The notes beneath the pieces were generated by a model. It made no database searches. It was not told the origin of the DNA and saw nothing but the letters and a program-made list of their open reading frames with translations. The position numbers and the translations under genes are program-made. Shown in pieces: positions 45,207 through 59,300 of a DNA stretch of 64,000 bases; within the stretch, counting starts at the first letter, position 1; every line of letters starts with the position of its first letter. This DNA comes from Micractinium sp. NFX-FRZ (Eukaryota; Chlorophyta; Trebouxiophyceae; Chlorellales; Chlorellaceae): NCBI GenBank assembly GCA_029339195.1, contig JAPTJF010000292.1:1-64000 (forward strand), written 5' to 3'.

Positions 45207-46937
45207 ATGTGGTCCCTAGTTGCCACAGCTGCCGCCGGCCTGGAGGCTGGCCACGGCCTGGCTAGCATTCTGAAGCACAACGCGCTCATGGAGACCGGGG
45301 TGCCAGAGTACAGCGCAGGCGAGGATCTTGGGAAGGATCGGGGCCGGCGTGGCGGGGCTGTTCCAAGGGCACATCAGGGGAGCCGATGAGGCACCTTTGC
45401 TACACCCCTGGTGCAAACCTGCTTGAAAGGACGAGCTCTCTTGGCTGGGAGAGGCCAGAACATGCGCCCTGTTAGCACTGCCGCCGCACCGGCCGCCGCC
45501 CACCCCGCCCGCCCACCCCAGTGCCTTCCGTTGCTACGTGGGTGCCATCCCACCCCTTCAGCCCGCCCCTGCCTGTGCGCCCGCTCTGCCTGCCGTGTGC
45601 AGTGTTCACCAACCTCACCAACGCCAGCGCCACCGCATGCTCCACCCTGAGCGCCATCGCCACCGGCGCCAGCCTGGCGGCGTACTTCTCCGAGAGTGAG
45701 CGGGACGGCAGGCTGCTGTGAGGGATCGGGATTGCACACGTGGGGCGGGGGACGCGGTGGGGCAAGGTGCTCTTGTCCGGCACACTTGTCCGGCAGCGGG
45801 TGGGCATAGCTGTGGGGTGGGGCGGCAGGGGTGGGGCGGCGGGCGGGGCGCTCGGCAGGGCGGGGCCGCAACGGGCCCCTGGGTTCCTCCTTGACATTGC
45901 AGCATGCCCCAAGACGCACCTTGCTCCATTCTATCCTGCCAACCCTGCCCCCACATACCCAGCTGCCGCCCGCCTTGCCCCGCCCGCCATGCAGGCGACG
46001 CCAACCGCGACCCCGCCTTCCTCACCGCCGCCGTGCTCAGCGGCCTGCCCATCCTCTACTCAATGCTGGCAAGTGGCTGGGAGGGCGGGTGGGGGGAGTG
46101 CGCACTCACCGAGCCCCATGCCACTCACACCACAACGATCCCTTTTCCTCTGTCTCTGCCCCTGCCACTCGAATTTGCCCGCCTCGCGCACCTGCCACGT
46201 CACACGCCCATGCGGTGCCCGACCTAGGACCAACCTGCCCATCCCTGCATGCCTGCACCAGCGGCACGACCTGGTCCCCCCCTAAAATTCCTCCTCATTT
46301 CCGTCGCCCGCCCACCCTGCCTGCCTGCTCCCCATAAATTCTCACGCTATGTTGAGGGCCCTGCCATGGACAACAAGGCTGCACCTCAAGCAACTCCCTG
46401 CTCACAACTGTTCCCCTTCCCCTGCCCTGCCTCCCCTCCCCCCCGGGTGGTCGCCCCCTGCCAGGTGCTGGGCCCCGCGAAGGTCGTGCTGGACAACAAG
46501 GGGCTGGATGTGCGCCAGCGCGAGTCGTACCTCAAGGCCTGGGGCGTCAAGAAGGTGGGGGGTGGTAGGGGGTGGCAGCCGGGGGAGGCAGATGGTGAAG
46601 GAGGCGGGAGCATCCATGCGAGGCAGGAGGTACGGGGAAAGGGTAGTGGTGGGGTAGGGCCGTGAGGAGGGGTGTGGGGGAGGCTGGGCAGTTGTGGACC
46701 AGCAGGGCGTAGAATTGCCCCCCCCCCCGAGGGCTGGCGCACAGAGGTGCAAGGAGAAGCGTGACTCTGCACACCCACCCGCCCGCCCTCCCCTCCTCGG
46801 CCCCAACCTGTGGGTGCGCCCATGCCCTGTCCATGCAGGCTGTGGGCTTTGCGCTGAGCCTGCTGCCCTTTGCCGGCCTGCTGCTGGTCATCTCTGCTGG
46901 GCGGGACGAGAGGAACGTGGGCGGCGTGCGCTTCTAA
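45207..46937 (+). CDS. small four-helix membrane protein, family uncertain (DUF1772-like)
   Basis: Five exons: 45207-45318, 45603-45695, 45995-46068, 46465-46554, 46839-46937, giving 155 residues. Four hydrophobic segments are visible: WSLVATAAAGLEAGHGLASI; ACSTLSAIATGASLAAYF; AFLTAAVLSGLPILYSMLVL; AVGFALSLLPFAGLLLVISA. Between helices 1 and 2 lies PEYSAVFTNLTNASA, and before helix 4 KGLDVRQRESYLKAWGVKK. Length and layout recall DUF1772/anthrone-oxygenase-like membrane proteins, but I cannot confirm this and assign no activity. Introns 1 and 3 only restore the frame if their donors are GC (CAG|GCGAGG and CTG|GCAAGT); both acceptors are normal AG. Confidence 0.75.
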
Positions 46938-47322
46938 GCGCGCCCTCTGAGCACCGGCGGCCATAGAAGCTGAAAAGAACCTCGCAGGGAGCACGTGCAT
47001 GCAGGCTGAAAGTGATCGCCCACCCTGCTGCTGCATTTCCGGGTTTAGGCCTTGCCCTTGCATTGTTGTTGTGTTACAGAACTGTGTGGTTGTGTGAAGC
47101 GTGCCGTTGTAAGTCTGAAGCGGCGCATCCGATTGAGCAAGAGCAGAGCAAGCGAAGGGAGGCAGCCCTGGCGCTGGGCGGCAGCAGGGTACGGAAACAC
47201 AGCCGCAGCCGCACCAGGCAGGCTACAGTTGTGAGACTGCCACCACTGCCCCGGCGCGAGGCACACGGAAGAGGCTGGGGGTCAAGAGGAGGCTGGGTCG
47301 CACTGGAATGCACTGTGGAGGG
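46938..47322. other. convergent intergenic region
   Basis: No gene seen. It holds the 3' UTRs of the membrane-protein gene (plus) and the ARF-GEF gene (minus). Confidence 0.5.
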
Positions 47323-50300
47323 TCACACGGCGATGCACTCTGCGATGCGCTTGGCAAAGAGCTCGCTGAGGGCGCGCTGCACCTCTGGCGGCGCATACTC
47401 GCACGAAATGAGCGCTGTGAGCAGGGGGAAGAAGTCCTTGAGGTGCGAGCGGAAGGCCTCGGGCGAGAAGAGCAGCAGCGCACGCAGCGTGGCCACAGCC
47501 AGCGGAGCCAGCGCAGCATTCTCCTCGCGGTGGCTCGTGGCGGCGGCCAATGAGTCGGGCAGCGCGCCGCTGCCGCGGCCGCCTGCGGCACAAGGGGCGG
47601 CGGCAGGTGGAAAAGAGCAGGGGTGGGACGGAGGCGCGGCGGCACAGGGAGCGAGGGCGCAGGGGAAGCGAGGCTGGGGTGCAGGCGGGATGCATCAAGA
47701 GACCAAGAGCCCTCACCACCCGCCCACCTACCTTCCTCCTCCTCTGCTGCCGCCTGCACACCTGCTGCATGGCTGAGCCCTACCCCACCCCAAGCCTCTG
47801 CCCGGCTCACCACCCGCCCACCCACCTTCCTCCTCCTCTGCCGCCGCCTCCGCCTGCTGCTCAAAGCGCTCCAGGTTGCGCAGGCACAGCTGCGTGAGAC
47901 GGGCCTCCAGTGAGCATGCGGCCTTGACGGCGGGGGGCGCTGCCGCCTGCATGTGCAGCAGCACCGACAGGTAGGCCTGGCTGGCCTCCGCCTCCAGGCG
48001 CAGCAGCGGCGGGTCGGATAGCGCACGCTCCGGGGGGACCTGCGGGGGGTGCCAAGGGAAGAGTGCGGCAGGGGTTTGGGCAAGGTGGAGGGGGGCACCA
48101 GCAGGGGGCTTGGGAGGGCGCAGGTGCTTGCCAGCCGGCCACGCAGTGCTGCCCACACGCCAGGTGTGAGTGAGCAGGGTGTACGGAGAAAGCAGCATGC
48201 GATGCTGCACCAGCCTGTCAGCTTGCTGTTTGCAGCCTCAGGCCCTAGCCCAGAGTCCTCTAGAAGCCTGCTCGGAAGCCATCCACACACACGCTACCGC
48301 CCCACTACCCCCTCGGTGGGCGTACCTTATCTGCCGCCTGCGCCAGCAGCAGCGAGTGGCGCAGCCCGCCATCCGCGTCTACCGAGGCGGCATGCGAGGC
48401 CACGCCCTTGAGCGTGTCCAGCAGCAGCACTGCCGCAGGGGGCGGCATCAGGCGCGAGTGCTGCGTGTACACTTCGCTGCACGCCTGCACCAGCAGCAGC
48501 TGGATGGCCGCCCGCACGTGCACCTCTGCCAGCCGCCGCGCCCCCGCCCCTGCACCCAGGCTGAACATGCTGGGCCGCCGCTCCCGCTCGCTCATCCGGG
48601 GCCCGTGCGGGCTGCTGCTGGCACTGCCGCCGTGCGCCGCCGCACCTGCTGCAGCAGCGGCGGGGCTCTGCACTCCAAACTGCTCCCGCAGCCCGCCCTC
48701 CCCGCCGGCAGCACCCCCATACTGATCCACCGCTGCCCCTGCCACATCCAGGTCGTCTGTGTCGTTGGTGCGGCGGGTCATGCGGTGCTGGATGAGGTCG
48801 CTCACGTTGGGCAGCGTGTCCCCTGCTGCCGTGGACAGCGCGCCCAGCACCTGCCAGGGTGGCGGGAGGGGGTGTGGGGGTGGCAGTGGCACATGGATGA
48901 GGCAGGCAGATAGCGAAGAGTCACGGCGGGCTGATGCCGGACGTGCATGTGCCCCACCCCCGCACAGCAGCACCGGGCATATATGGCTCAACAGTCTCAA
49001 CTGTGCAGGTGTGCCCCGGCCCCTCGAAGGCCATCAAGCGCGGGTGCTGGCAGCGGCGGCCAGGCCCGCCCCTCCACTTTCTCCCTGCTTCCTCCCACGC
49101 CACCTCCTGCAAGTCTCACCCCCCGCCTGCACCTCTCCCTGCCTGCCTTCCGGCCCCACCCACCAGCATCCACGTCTGCTCGTCCATCTGAGGGCCTGCC
49201 GCCACAATGAGCCGCACCAGCGCCGCCACGCCCACCCCCGCTAGCGACTGGTGCGTGCGCTGCACAAAGCCCAGCAGCAGCTCCAGGATGCGGTCCAGCA
49301 GCGCTGCAGATGGGGGATGAGGGAGAGGAAGGATGGGGCGTGTTGGTAAGGATGACAGAATGAGGGGCAAAGCCCAGCAGCAGCTCCAATAGGGGTCCAT
49401 GCGGGCACGGGTAAGAGAGGATGTGCAGTTTACACAGCAGCTCACCCCTGACAGCCACGCACCATCAGGTCAACAATGCCAGGTCACCAATGTCAGGTCA
49501 ACAACATCAGGTCAACAATACTGTTCTCCCTCCACGTGGCCCCCTCTGCCCTTTCCTTCCCGCCAGCACCCGTGTGTCAATCCAGCCGCGACTCACCCCT
49601 GACGGCCGCATGGTACTGCACCAACAACAACTCCACAATGTGCTCTGCTCCCCCACCACGTGGGCCCCCGCCCCTCTGCTCCCTCTTCCCCGCCAATACC
49701 CATGTTTGTGTTCAGGCAGCCGCTCACCCCTGACGGCCGCGTAGTACTGCACCACCAGGTCCACAATGTGCTGCAGCGTGCGCGTGCACGTGTCGTACAG
49801 CCAGGAGTCCACCTCCGCCCGCCGCTTGTCGTCGGTGAAGGTGGTGGTGTCGGTCACCTCGGCGCGCACGTGGTCAAAGATGGGCAGCAGAACGGAGTCG
49901 AAGACGCGCAGCCAGAAGGGGGGCGAGAAGGAGGCGCCATGGAACTTGAGGATGTCAAACAGAACCTCCAGGGCGCTGTACCTGCACAGGCGGTGCAGCA
50001 GGAGGGTGGCAGAAGGGCACGAATGAAGACCCCGTGCAAGCGGTGATGCGGCAAGAGTGATGGTTTCAAGCAGGACCTGCAGCGCGCTGTACTAGCACTG
50101 CGGAGGGGCGCACGAGAGGGCAGGGGCCATGTAAGCGGGCGGTCTAGGGGGTGGGAAAGCAGGGGAGCAGCAGGTGCAATAGAATTGAGGGCGTCAGGAC
50201 AGAGAGGTTGCAACATCCAAGAAGGATTCTAGGCTGGCACGGAGGGCAGACATTGGCGGCTGGGAAAGGTGCTCCCCCTGCCCTCCTGCCACCTCACTTG

Positions 50301-53300
50301 TCCCCGCCCCTGCCCCGTCGCTTAAGTGTAACGAACGCCCCGTTTGCGCACCTGATCTCTGGCCGCGGGTCAAATGTGAGCTCCGACAGCCCCGCCAGCA
50401 GCGGGAACCAAAAGTACATGTGCTCATCCTTGTCGGTGAAGCGGATGCGCCCGCCCCGCCCGCCGGTGGCACCGTTCCCAGCCGCCCCCGCTGCAAGCGC
50501 TGCGGCCGCCTCCTCAAAGGCGCTGGCGCCGCCGTTCTGCGCGCCGCCGCCGGGGGCCGCGTCCTCCTCGGAGCGCCCGCGCATGGGGGAGGCCGCGTCC
50601 TGACCCTTGGGCCTGCAGAGGGGGGGAGGGCAATGCAACAGGCCATTGATGATCAGCCAGGCAAGGCAACGCGGCAGGCAAGCAGGCAGGGCGGGGCGCA
50701 GCCAGAGCAGAGCGCGGAGCCGCGAGGAAAGGCAGAGGACGTACTGCATGCAAGGCACGGGTGGGACATCGGCTGGGGCCGGATGGGCATAGGACGCACT
50801 GCATGCATGGCATGCCAGGCAGCCATGCCTCTGCCCACAGCCAATGTCCCACCCGAGCTTCCTCCAGCCCCCACCCCCACCCCCGCTGCTCAAATGCACC
50901 CACTACTCTCTTATCCGCCCACACCGGCCCTCCCCATTGCATTCACCCCATGCCCACCTGATGCGGTATGCGTTGGGGTCCATCTGCCGCCCCGCTGCCT
51001 CCAGGCTGCCCTCTGGCAGCTCCGAGTCCACATCCCCAATGTCCCCCTCCGCCAGCGCCAGGGCGCAGAAGCGCAGGAAGGCGATGGCGTTGAGGGAGAC
51101 GTCCAGGGAGTGGGGGTTGTTGGTGAAGGCGATGAGGCAATTGACGCAGTCGGTGAACGTCGTGGTCTCCGTCTCTGCAGAGGGGGCCAGGGGGCGGAAG
51201 CGAAAGGGAAGGTGATCTCCAAGTCTCCATTAAGCTGCTCAGTAAGCAGCAGCTAGCAACCAAACACACACACGCACCTCCGCCCACATGTTTGCTCCTC
51301 CCACGTCTCCCTCCTCACCCTGCAAGGCAGCCCCCTCTTCCCCTGCTCGCCCAGGGCCCCCGCCGCCCACCCACCGGTGATGAAGTGGAAGTGCTCCCGC
51401 ACAATCTTCTCCACCGTGTCGAACGCCAGCCGCACGATCTGCGGGTTCTCGTCGCTGGCAGCGGTGGTGAACACCTGCGGCAGGTGGGGTGCAGGCGGGA
51501 GTGGGGCAGGGCAGCATGGGCTCAGCCTCCAAGCATTGGGGCAGCGCAGGGCTGCGTGCGCCTGCCCTCTTCCTCTATCATCAGTTGTATGGGGACCTGC
51601 CGACCAGATTGCAAGGCAGGTGCGGAAGACAACCGTCGGGCTTCCTGCCAGCAGCCTGCATCACCTGCTACCTGCCTGTCCTCCACTTCTCTAATGCCCA
51701 CGCCCGGCATACACCCAGGCTGCACCCTCGGCAGCAAGCTATACACACTTGCACCCGGCCCACCCGCCCAGCCGACCCCACGCACCAAGAGCATGTGAGG
51801 AGCCCCCCGCTTCTTTACAATGTTTCTCTCCCTTCGTTCCACACTGCGGACTAGCCAGCCCACTCTCTCCACCCCGGATTGCCGCCCACCCGCCCACCAT
51901 GAACATCGACTTCCACCCGCTCTTCACGTTGGCCACCCGCGCCAGCACCATCTGGCTGACGCAGCGGATGATGAGCTCCCGGATCTCCACGGCGCGGCTG
52001 TGCCGCATCACCACCACAAAGGGGCGCAGGAAGTCGTTCTGCGAGGGAGGGTTGATGGGGAGGGAGGTTGGGGGCAGGTGGGGAGGAGGGGAGGGAGCCG
52101 GAAACGATGAGACGGTGGGGAGCAGGCAACAAGTGCGGCCTGTGCCGAGCCAGCAAGGGAGGCGCAGGGGGAGCTACCGGCAGGCATCATGCGGGAGCCC
52201 ACGCCTGCCCCCTCTCCCCCCGCTGGCAAGGCCCAAGCTGGCCCCTTATCAACTGTCACACACCCAACCCTGCCTCACTGCACCGGCAGCTGCAGCCATC
52301 CCTGAGCACCCGTCCCTGCACCCACCAACGCAACCACACCTGGAATGAGAAGTTGGACAGCTCGTCGCGCTCCAGGAACTTCATGGCCAGCTGCCTCAGC
52401 GAGTCCACGGCGTACATGGCCACCGACAGGTTGGCGTGGCAGCCCACCTCGATGAAGAAGTCGGCCAGCACAGCCCAGATGCGGCCCCACACCAGCCTGG
52501 GGTGTGGTGGGGTGGGGGAAGGGAGAAGGAAGTGCGCAAAAGTATTACGGGAAAGGGAGGGGGGCAGGCACGTGGGCAGGGGGCGTTAGGATACAGAAAG
52601 TTGGCCAGCAACGCCGGGATGCATCCTGTCAACAGCTTGTTGGGGGAAGGGTCAGAGAGGAGATGGCCAGGCACCCCTCCCAACCCCCTGCCCTCACCTG
52701 ATGCGCCCCATGTTGAAGTGCGCGATCTCCACGATCTTGGTGAGGGAGAAGACGCGGGGGCAGGCCACGGGGCGCAGCTCCTCCGCCGAGATGGCGGACA
52801 GAGTCCTCACAAACGCCACAATCGCCTCGCTGTCCAGCCGCGCGCTGTTCACAAACAGCCGGTTCAGCTCCTGCACGTCCACGCTGGCCATCACGTCGGC
52901 GGGGGGCAGGTGCTTCTTGTCCACCTCGCGCGTGCCTGCGGCGGGCGGACAGGGGCAGGGGCATGCCGGTGAGCAGGAGGGCGTCAGGAGGGGGAAAGAG
53001 GTGGGGCCGGTTGATGGGCTCAGGCTGGCAAAGGCGGGCAGGCGCAAGCAGGGTTAACTAGTGGAGGGGGCACAACAGCACAACATACAGAAGTCTGCCA
53101 GCCTCAATGCCAGCTAGCTGCATTGCGGAACCGAAGGCTCTCCCACCCACCCCCACCTCACTCTCCCCTCAAGCGGGAGGGAGGTGAGCAGGGCAGCAGT
53201 AGGTATCTTGCATGCAGCAGCTTGGTTCCGAGCCCTGGCCGGACGCATGCAGCCATACTCACTGGCGTGCAGGCCCATGTCGTTGATGGATGAGAAGGAG

Positions 53301-56300
53301 TCGTGCGCCAGGCCGCCCTCCCCGCTGTCGGCCTTCCCACGGCCCCCCAGGATGCGCCGCTTGAGCTTGTCGGCGGCTGAGGTGGCGGTCTTGTCAGGCA
53401 TGGCAAAGAGCAGCGCGTCAGTGGGCACCCCCGCCGTCAGCTGCTGCAGCAGCTCGAAGCGGGACACGCAGCGCAGCACCTCGGTCCAGCACTCCCGAAG
53501 GTAGTTGCCGTTCTGCTCCGCCACAATCAGCAGTGCCCTACAGCGCAGTGCAGGGTGCAGTGCAGGCGGGGGAGTGCGGGGTCGGGGGGCAGCAGGGCGG
53601 CGGGCAGCAGCAGCAGGCGTCAACAGCGTCGGCGCGTGTGCAGCTGAGACGGGGTGACCGGGCGGGCAGGGGCGTGTCGGAAGCAGTCACAGCACATACT
53701 TGGAGCACAGCCTGACTGGCCCTGCACACAGACGCGGAGCTCCCTGGACCACAGGCGGCGGAAGCTTCCCAAACCAACGTACAGCGCTGCCCCACACCTG
53801 AACGCGCGAGCGTGCTTGAGCCTCATGGATGCCGGCGAGTGCAGCATGGTGAAGCGCGCCAGCGAGGTGACAAACGTGTTGCGCAGCATCTCCACCTCCA
53901 GCATCGACGTCAGGCGCACCGAGCTGCGGGGCAGGGAGCGTGGGTTGCAGGCATGTTGGGTTGAATGTTTGCTGAACCAGCTCGCCCCCCGAACCAGCTC
54001 GCCCCCAGAAGCGACGGCAGGCGCACAGAGGTGCGGGAGGATGTGGGTGGGTGGAGAGTGAGAGGGCCGTGACTGGGCGGTGGTGCGGATGTGAAGGGCC
54101 ACAAGGGCAGCAGGCAGCCTGAACTGTGCACTGGCAAGGCAATGAGCAAGTAGAGGGCGAATGAACGCTGCGCCAGGGCTCATCACACTGCGTCTCTGCC
54201 CTCATGCGCTGCACTGCACGCACAACCAGCAAGCCTGCCATGCAGGCAGGCTGCCAACCATCCTCACAGCAGCCATTGCCAGCCCGCGTCTTCAGCATCC
54301 CAGAGTGTGCCCACATCACCCACCGGATGAAGCCCTCCAAGTACACCATGTCATGCTCCTCAAACAGCACGCTGCAAGGGGCCCCTGCCGTGCCGCTCCC
54401 AGCCCATGGCACCCTGACCACTCTTGCCGCACCCACCTGACGAAGCCCTCCAGGCAGAGCCCGATGAAGTACTCATCATCGTGCTCCTCAAACAGCACGC
54501 TGAACGCGCCCAGCAGCGGCGCCCAGGAGACGTCCAGCATGGGGCGGATCGCCTCGCCATCGCGCGCCTCGAAGAACGTCACGCCCTTCGCCTTCTCCCT
54601 GCAGCGTTACAGCATGCGACGCAGCCCATTTGTGTTTGAGTGTTGAAGTCAGATGTAGAAGAAAATTAAATCAGCAAGCAGAGCGGCTGGCAGAGCACCG
54701 GGCACCGGTGTGCCTGTGGTCCTGCACTTGCGCGCCCACCCTGCCCGCCCCAGGCCCCAAGTCAAGCCTCCTGCAAAGCCCCTCCCCTCGGTGCAACTTT
54801 TTCCCGCATGCGCACCTCAGGTGCTCGTGCGTGCGTCGGATGGCCTCATCATTTGGCTCGCTGGAGGCGGCCTTGGCGCGGCCCGGCAGCAGGTTCATGA
54901 TGGTGTCCAGCCACCCCGCCCCCGCCGCAGCCGCCTTGGCAGCGTCTGCAGCGCCGGAAGCGCCGCCCATCATCAGATCGTCCTTCATCTTGATCTCATT
55001 GTGGATGATGCGGTCGTACACAGCCTCCATGAACTCCTGCACAACACAAGGTGGGGGTGAGGTATGGGAGGGGTGGGCCAGTGGGCGTGAGGAGAAGGGG
55101 TTACAGAAGTTGCAATTGTGGGCACAGGAAGCGATCGCACAGAGCACACCATGAGCTCTGGTTTAGGGCGCATGTGGGGTAGGGTACCATGTGTAAGTGT
55201 GAGCTCAGGAGGGTTGCGGTGCGGGAGGTGTGAGCGGGTGAGGTGGCCGGGGTTGCGGGTGTGACAAGTAGGGACAGGGACAAGGGCAGGTTGGGGTGCG
55301 CACTTCAGCCCAGCAAATTGTGCCATGGGTGCGTCACCTCCCCAGCCCTCCCCGCCTCGCCCAAAGCAGGGAAGCCCTGTCCGCACCTGCGGCAGGTCCC
55401 CGCCGTCGTTGATGCCCCGGTTGTTGCGCAGGAAGTCGGCCTTGGACATCTTGTTCTTCACCTGCAGGGGAGGAAGGGGACGAGGCAAGGTGGGGCCAGT
55501 GAGTCGAGGGTGTATAGGCGAGGGGGCCGGATCTAAAGCATCTCGACACTTGCTGCCCATGTATCCCAGTCAATGCTGGCCTGCCTGGCACCCTGGCGTG
55601 CTTGCAGCCCAGAGCACGCTGTCCACTGTCCGTCTGTCACCACCCCACTCTGACCCACCCTTGATCCTGCGCATCCTCCGGCCCCTCACCCCCAGGGCAG
55701 CCCCACCCTCACACCTGCGTGTTGTGCGCATCGGTGTTGAGCATGATGACCGAGTAGGCCAGCACGTACGCCACGTCAGCGCTCTTGAAGGACTCGGGGT
55801 TGCAGCACACGTAGCGCTCTGCAAACTTCTCCATCAGGCGGTCAATCTTCTGCGCCTCGCCCGGCAGGCGGAAGCCAGACAGGAAGTTCCTGTGGGCGGG
55901 AAGAGGGGCGGGGCAGGTGGAGGGGTTAAGGCAGTTACGTTGGGAAGAGCACCCCATGACTGAGCTTTTGGGAAGCTGGGAACCTACACTATGCCAGCAG
56001 TGCGCCTCCCGTGCTGTGGCCCCCACCACCCTTCCCTCCATTTCAAGCCAGCTGCTCTTGCTCTGCCGCGCAAAACAGTGGGCGCGACATGCAACGCAGC
56101 TCCCTTCACTCTGCACCAGCATTAGACCCGCCTGCCCTCCACCAACAGCCTACTACAACCTGCACCGCACCTGATGGCCTCGTCAAAGTCCATCTCCACA
56201 AAGTCCAGGGCATCCACGTAGCAGTGCATGACCTTGAGGTTGAAGTCATCGCGCTCACCCAGGTAGTCGCCAATCAGCGTCTTGCTGCACAGCGGGCACA

Positions 56301-59300
56301 CCGGGCACAGCAGGCAGGGGCACAGGCAGGGTGAGCGAGCTCGCAACCAGTAAAGCAGGGGCCGCATGCCCTGGCAAATGCGGGCTGGGGGCGGCGGCTG
56401 CGGGCTGCGTGAGCTGCTGCAGGCCAACACATGAGCATTGCAGGGGGTGCCTGCAAGGGCTTGCGTCCCACCCATGTTGCCACTGCAGCTGCCTGCTGCT
56501 GCCACCCAGGGATGCTGCCAGCAAGGAGCTGCCACAACCTCACTTCCTACACTCACTTGAGGCCCTGCGTGCGCGCCAGGAACTGCGCGACGTCGGTGGG
56601 CGAGGTGCCCACCAGCCCCTGCTCTTGCATGAAGGCCACCCCCTTCTTGGGCTTCTGGTTGAACAGCTTCACCCCCTCCTGGAACTGCCGCTTGTACCCC
56701 TTCCAGCTCTCCAGCAGCGCTGCCTGACGCTGGTCGCCCTCGCCGCCGCCCAGCCCGCTCTCGCTAGCACTGGGAGCCAGCCCGCTCTCTGCCATCTTTG
56801 CCATCCACCCAGACTGCAGCTCCTCTGGCACCACCGCCTCCTCAGCCGCTGTCGTTGCCACACCCCCTGCCAGCTGCTGTGGCGCCTGCTGCTGCGCTGC
56901 CTCTGGGGCGCTGCTGGTGGCGGTTGCTGCGGCTGCTGGCCGGGCGGTAGTGCTGCTGTGCCAGGCAGCCATGGACTTGAGGAGGGCCACTAGGCAGCGC
57001 AGCGCCTGCATGGCGGTGGCAAAGCAGGGCAACAGGAATTGGATTGAGCGGGCTATACATCCCAGCATGCACATCAGAAAGCGCCTGGAGTGCTTCAGTG
57101 CCTTATCAAGCCAAATCCTTGCAGCGTGCCAGCAGCGCGAGATGCAAATTCACACAGTTACCGGTGGGGCCTCTGCTGCTGCTTTCCTTTTTTTCTCTCC
57201 CATTCTGCCCCTCACCTCGTATCGAATGGCCTGCTCCTCCAGTGGCGCCAGGGCTGCCGCGCCGTGCTCATGCGACAGGCTGCCCTGTGCGATGCGCACC
57301 AGAGCAGTGACCATGCGCTCAAACAGGTTGGCTCCCTGCAGCAGGCAGGCAGGCGTGGGGAGCAAAGAGCACAGGCATGAGGAAGGGCGGTGAGTGGTGC
57401 AGAGTCATATAAGGCGCACCCTCCTGCCCTGCTCTGTTCCCCCGTCAATGACGCGTAACCAGCAGCCAAGGACCCATGTCCTGTGCAGCTCCTTTCTCAT
57501 CTCACTCCTCCCCTCAAAAGCCACACCCCTGCTTGCTCCGTACCTCCTGCTGCCCTCCACGCACGCACCCGCAGGCCGCAGTCACAGCCCGCCCCGTCTC
57601 TCCCCACGCTCTCGCCAGTACCCCATGCTGCAAACCCATACCTTTGCCCTCTTTCCCCCTGTGCCCTTCCCACCTCCAGGTCGCAGTCGTAGTTTACAAA
57701 TAGGTCCACCAGCAGCTGGCCGTCCTCGCACTGCGCCTGGATGCAGCGCAGCACCACCGCCTTGTGGGCAATGTCCACGGGAGCGGCAGCCCCGCCGCCA
57801 GCCCCGCCTGCAGGGCAGGAGAATAGCGGGGCGGTGTGGGCCATGAGCGGCAGGCAAGAGCGCATGCTTGGGTGGATGGGCGCGGGCATGTGAAACCAGA
57901 GTTGGCGGTCGGAGGCAGCTAGGAGGGCAGGGAAAGCAGCGCAAGCACATAGGCAAGTGCTGTGCATTCCCTGACTCAGAGGCTGTAACAACATGCGTGT
58001 GCTCTCCATTGCACAGCCGTTATCAAATCCGCCTCAAACTGGCAACCGCCTGGTTCGCAGGCCATTCTGCCATCCCCCTGTGTACCCCACGACCGCGCAC
58101 CTGCGGCGTTGGGCGTGGCACCCGACACAGCCGGCTCGATGGGCCGCAGCAGGATCATGGGGAAGAAGACCCCGATCTCGGCCTTCAGGTTCTTGCGGAA
58201 CTTGATCATGAGGGTGAGGAAGATGGAGCAGCAGAGGCGCAGCGCGGCGGGCACCGCGCTCTGGCAGTTCTTCAGCAGCGAGAGGCAGAGGTACTGCTTG
58301 ATGGCCGACACAAACCGCTCGCTCGACTGGAACAGAGGGCCGCTGTTCTCCAGCAGGATCTTGAGCAGCTCCAGGGCCAGCACCTGCTGAGGGGGAACAG
58401 ACGGCCAGCAGAGGTCAAGCGGGCACAGGGAAACGGCATATGCTGCGGTCTGAGCACCGGGGCAAGCAGGCAGGACAGCAGCAGGGTGTGTGAAGTGCAG
58501 CGGACGGCAAGCAGCACCAGGCAGACAGACCCCGCCAGGCAGCATGCATCACTGGCCAACGCATATCGGGCAGCTGCACGCAGTCAGCAAGCACCCTAGG
58601 CAACAGCCATGGTCCAGCCTCCCACCTCCCCAGCCCACCTTGCCGCGAATGGTGGTGATCTCGCTGCCAGGTGCCGCCTCGGTGCTGCGGATGGAGAGCT
58701 TGCAGAGCGCGCGGAACACCAGGAACGCGTCCTTCTGCAGCTGCGCCTGCATACTCAGCTGCTTGCCGCTGCTGGAGTAGTGCTCCGCCCCGTAAGCCCC
58801 AGAGGCGGCGGCGGTTTGGTCGGACGTCACGCTGCCCGCCTTGGCAGGCGAGCTCCCGTCCGCTGCCGCTGCTGCAGGAGCCCCCTCGCTGCGGGACACA
58901 GCCTCATCCCCATCTTGCTGCTGCTGCTGCTCGGCGCCTGCCGCTGCCTCGGCAGCTGCGCTGGCTGCCTGCTCCTCAGCCTCGGCGACAGCGTTGCTGC
59001 TGCGGGGCGACTGCCGCCACTCAATCTGCTGGCGGTCGGTGGGGTCGGAGGGGTCGTACAGATCCTCTGCATACTGCTCCATGATGGGCGCTTGGCTCAC
59101 AAACGCGTCATCCAGGCCCTGCGGGTAGGCGGTAATGCAGCAATGCAACGGACAGGCAGCAGCAGGGCGCTGTCAGGCAGCAGGCTGAGCAGGAGCGATG
59201 AGCATTGGAACAAGGCAGAGCTGCAGCAGAAAGATGCAGGCAGCCCGCCAGCAGGTGCGACACCTTCATTGAGCCGCCACAGCATTGCCTCGGCAGCCCG

